Shown piece after piece: positions 5,579 through 5,851 of a DNA stretch of 5,851 nt. How positions within the stretch are numbered: position 1 is the first letter of the stretch; each line of letters starts with the position of its first letter. A program made the position numbers and the translations under genes. This DNA is from DASUTW01 sp035513995. Its GTDB lineage: Bacteria; Actinomycetota; UBA4738; CALAEC01. The notes under the pieces were generated by a model. The model ran no database searches, was not told the origin of the DNA, and worked only from the letters and a program-made list of their open reading frames with translations. The stretch spans positions 1 through 5,851 of the forward strand of contig DATKBL010000052.1 of the NCBI GenBank assembly GCA_035513995.1, in the 5' to 3' direction.

Positions 5579-5851
5579 GTGAGCAGGCCCGGGTTCCTCG
5601 ACCTCCCTCCCCGCGCGGACAAGCCTCGGGCCATCGGGCTGACCCACGTGCTGGACAAAGGGTCGCCGGTCTCCGAGGTCGAGGCGCTCCTCTCCGTGGC
5701 TGCCGGGTCGATCGACCTCTGGAAGCTCGGGTGGGGGACGGCCTACCTCGATCCGAGCGTCGAGGAGAAGCTCCCGCTGCTGGCCCGCCACGACATCCGG
5801 GCCTGCGTGGGCGGCACGCTCTTGGAGGCGGCCTGGCTCCAGGACAAGGCA
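5579..5851 (+). CDS. comA: Phosphosulfolactate synthase family protein (ComA-like), N-terminal third only
   Basis: ComA-family enzymes join sulfite and phosphoenolpyruvate to (2R)-phospho-3-sulfolactate, the first step toward sulfolactate or coenzyme M. Only 91 codons are visible of a family usually about 250-280 residues long; the window edge cuts the gene, so there is no evidence that it is broken. The hallmark segments are PRAIGLTHVLDKG (16-28), IDLWKLGWGTAYL (45-57) and VGGTLLEAA (77-85), the beginning of a TIM-barrel. The start is GTG, preceded by AGGAG. An in-frame TAG at 5570-5572 rules out any earlier start. Assignment to the family is strong. The exact activity is less sure, because bacterial and plant relatives (for example the Hsa32-type heat-stress proteins) need not make phosphosulfolactate, and most of the catalytic barrel lies beyond the window. 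It follows icd by 46 bp on the same strand. Confidence 0.85.
   Translation, partial: MSRPGFLDLPPRADKPRAIGLTHVLDKGSPVSEVEALLSVAAGSIDLWKLGWGTAYLDPSVEEKLPLLARHDIRACVGGTLLEAAWLQDKA

Noticed and set aside
4339..5658. Long antisense open frame opposite icd (439 residues)
   Set aside because: Compositional artefact of a high-GC gene; it has no recognisable domain, while icd on the other strand has all its catalytic residues.
1..5851. Mobile elements, CRISPR arrays, tRNA or rRNA genes, defence genes
   Set aside because: I found no transposase, direct-repeat array, tRNA-like cloverleaf or abrupt compositional shift anywhere in the window.

Overview
This window comes from a high-GC bacterial chromosome. 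Third codon positions are almost all G or C, the genes are tightly packed, GTG and TTG are used as start codons, and the only in-frame TTA codon I found is in gltA. The protein styles (MetF type, short citrate synthase, DUF1028 protein) fit an actinobacterium (Actinomycetota) best, perhaps one of the less-studied soil or aquatic classes. That placement is inference, and no marker gene here settles it.

Layout: (1) At 1-52 is the tail of an unidentified plus-strand gene. (2) At 77-1851 is a plus-strand folate one-carbon pair, folD and metF, joined by an ATGA overlap. Together they would interconvert 10-formyl-, methenyl-, methylene- and methyl-tetrahydrofolate. (3) A minus-strand cluster converges on metF with only 10 bp between. 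It reads, in transcription order, gltA (citrate synthase, 4342-3224), a small two-CBS-domain protein (3227-2763, ATGA overlap with gltA) and a DUF1028 protein (2755-1862, TTG start, 7 bp after the CBS gene). (4) A 107-bp divergent control region (4343-4449) separates gltA from icd. (5) icd (isocitrate dehydrogenase, 4450-5532) runs on the plus strand. (6) The first third of a phosphosulfolactate synthase (ComA family) gene starts at 5579 and runs off the window.

The core is a divergent gltA/icd pair, two enzymes of the oxidative branch of the TCA cycle, served by one short intergenic region. That region has two facing -10-like elements and a 12-bp perfect palindrome midway between them. No aconitase is present. 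The folate pair looks like a separate transcription unit.

Nothing here is a mobile element, CRISPR array, RNA gene or obvious defence system. Most of the window is housekeeping metabolism. The parts worth attention are the translational coupling of a CBS-domain protein to citrate synthase, the uncharacterised DUF1028 protein in the same unit, the symmetric divergent control region, and a sulfolactate/coenzyme M-type enzyme directly after icd. No intergenic stretch exceeds 300 bases.
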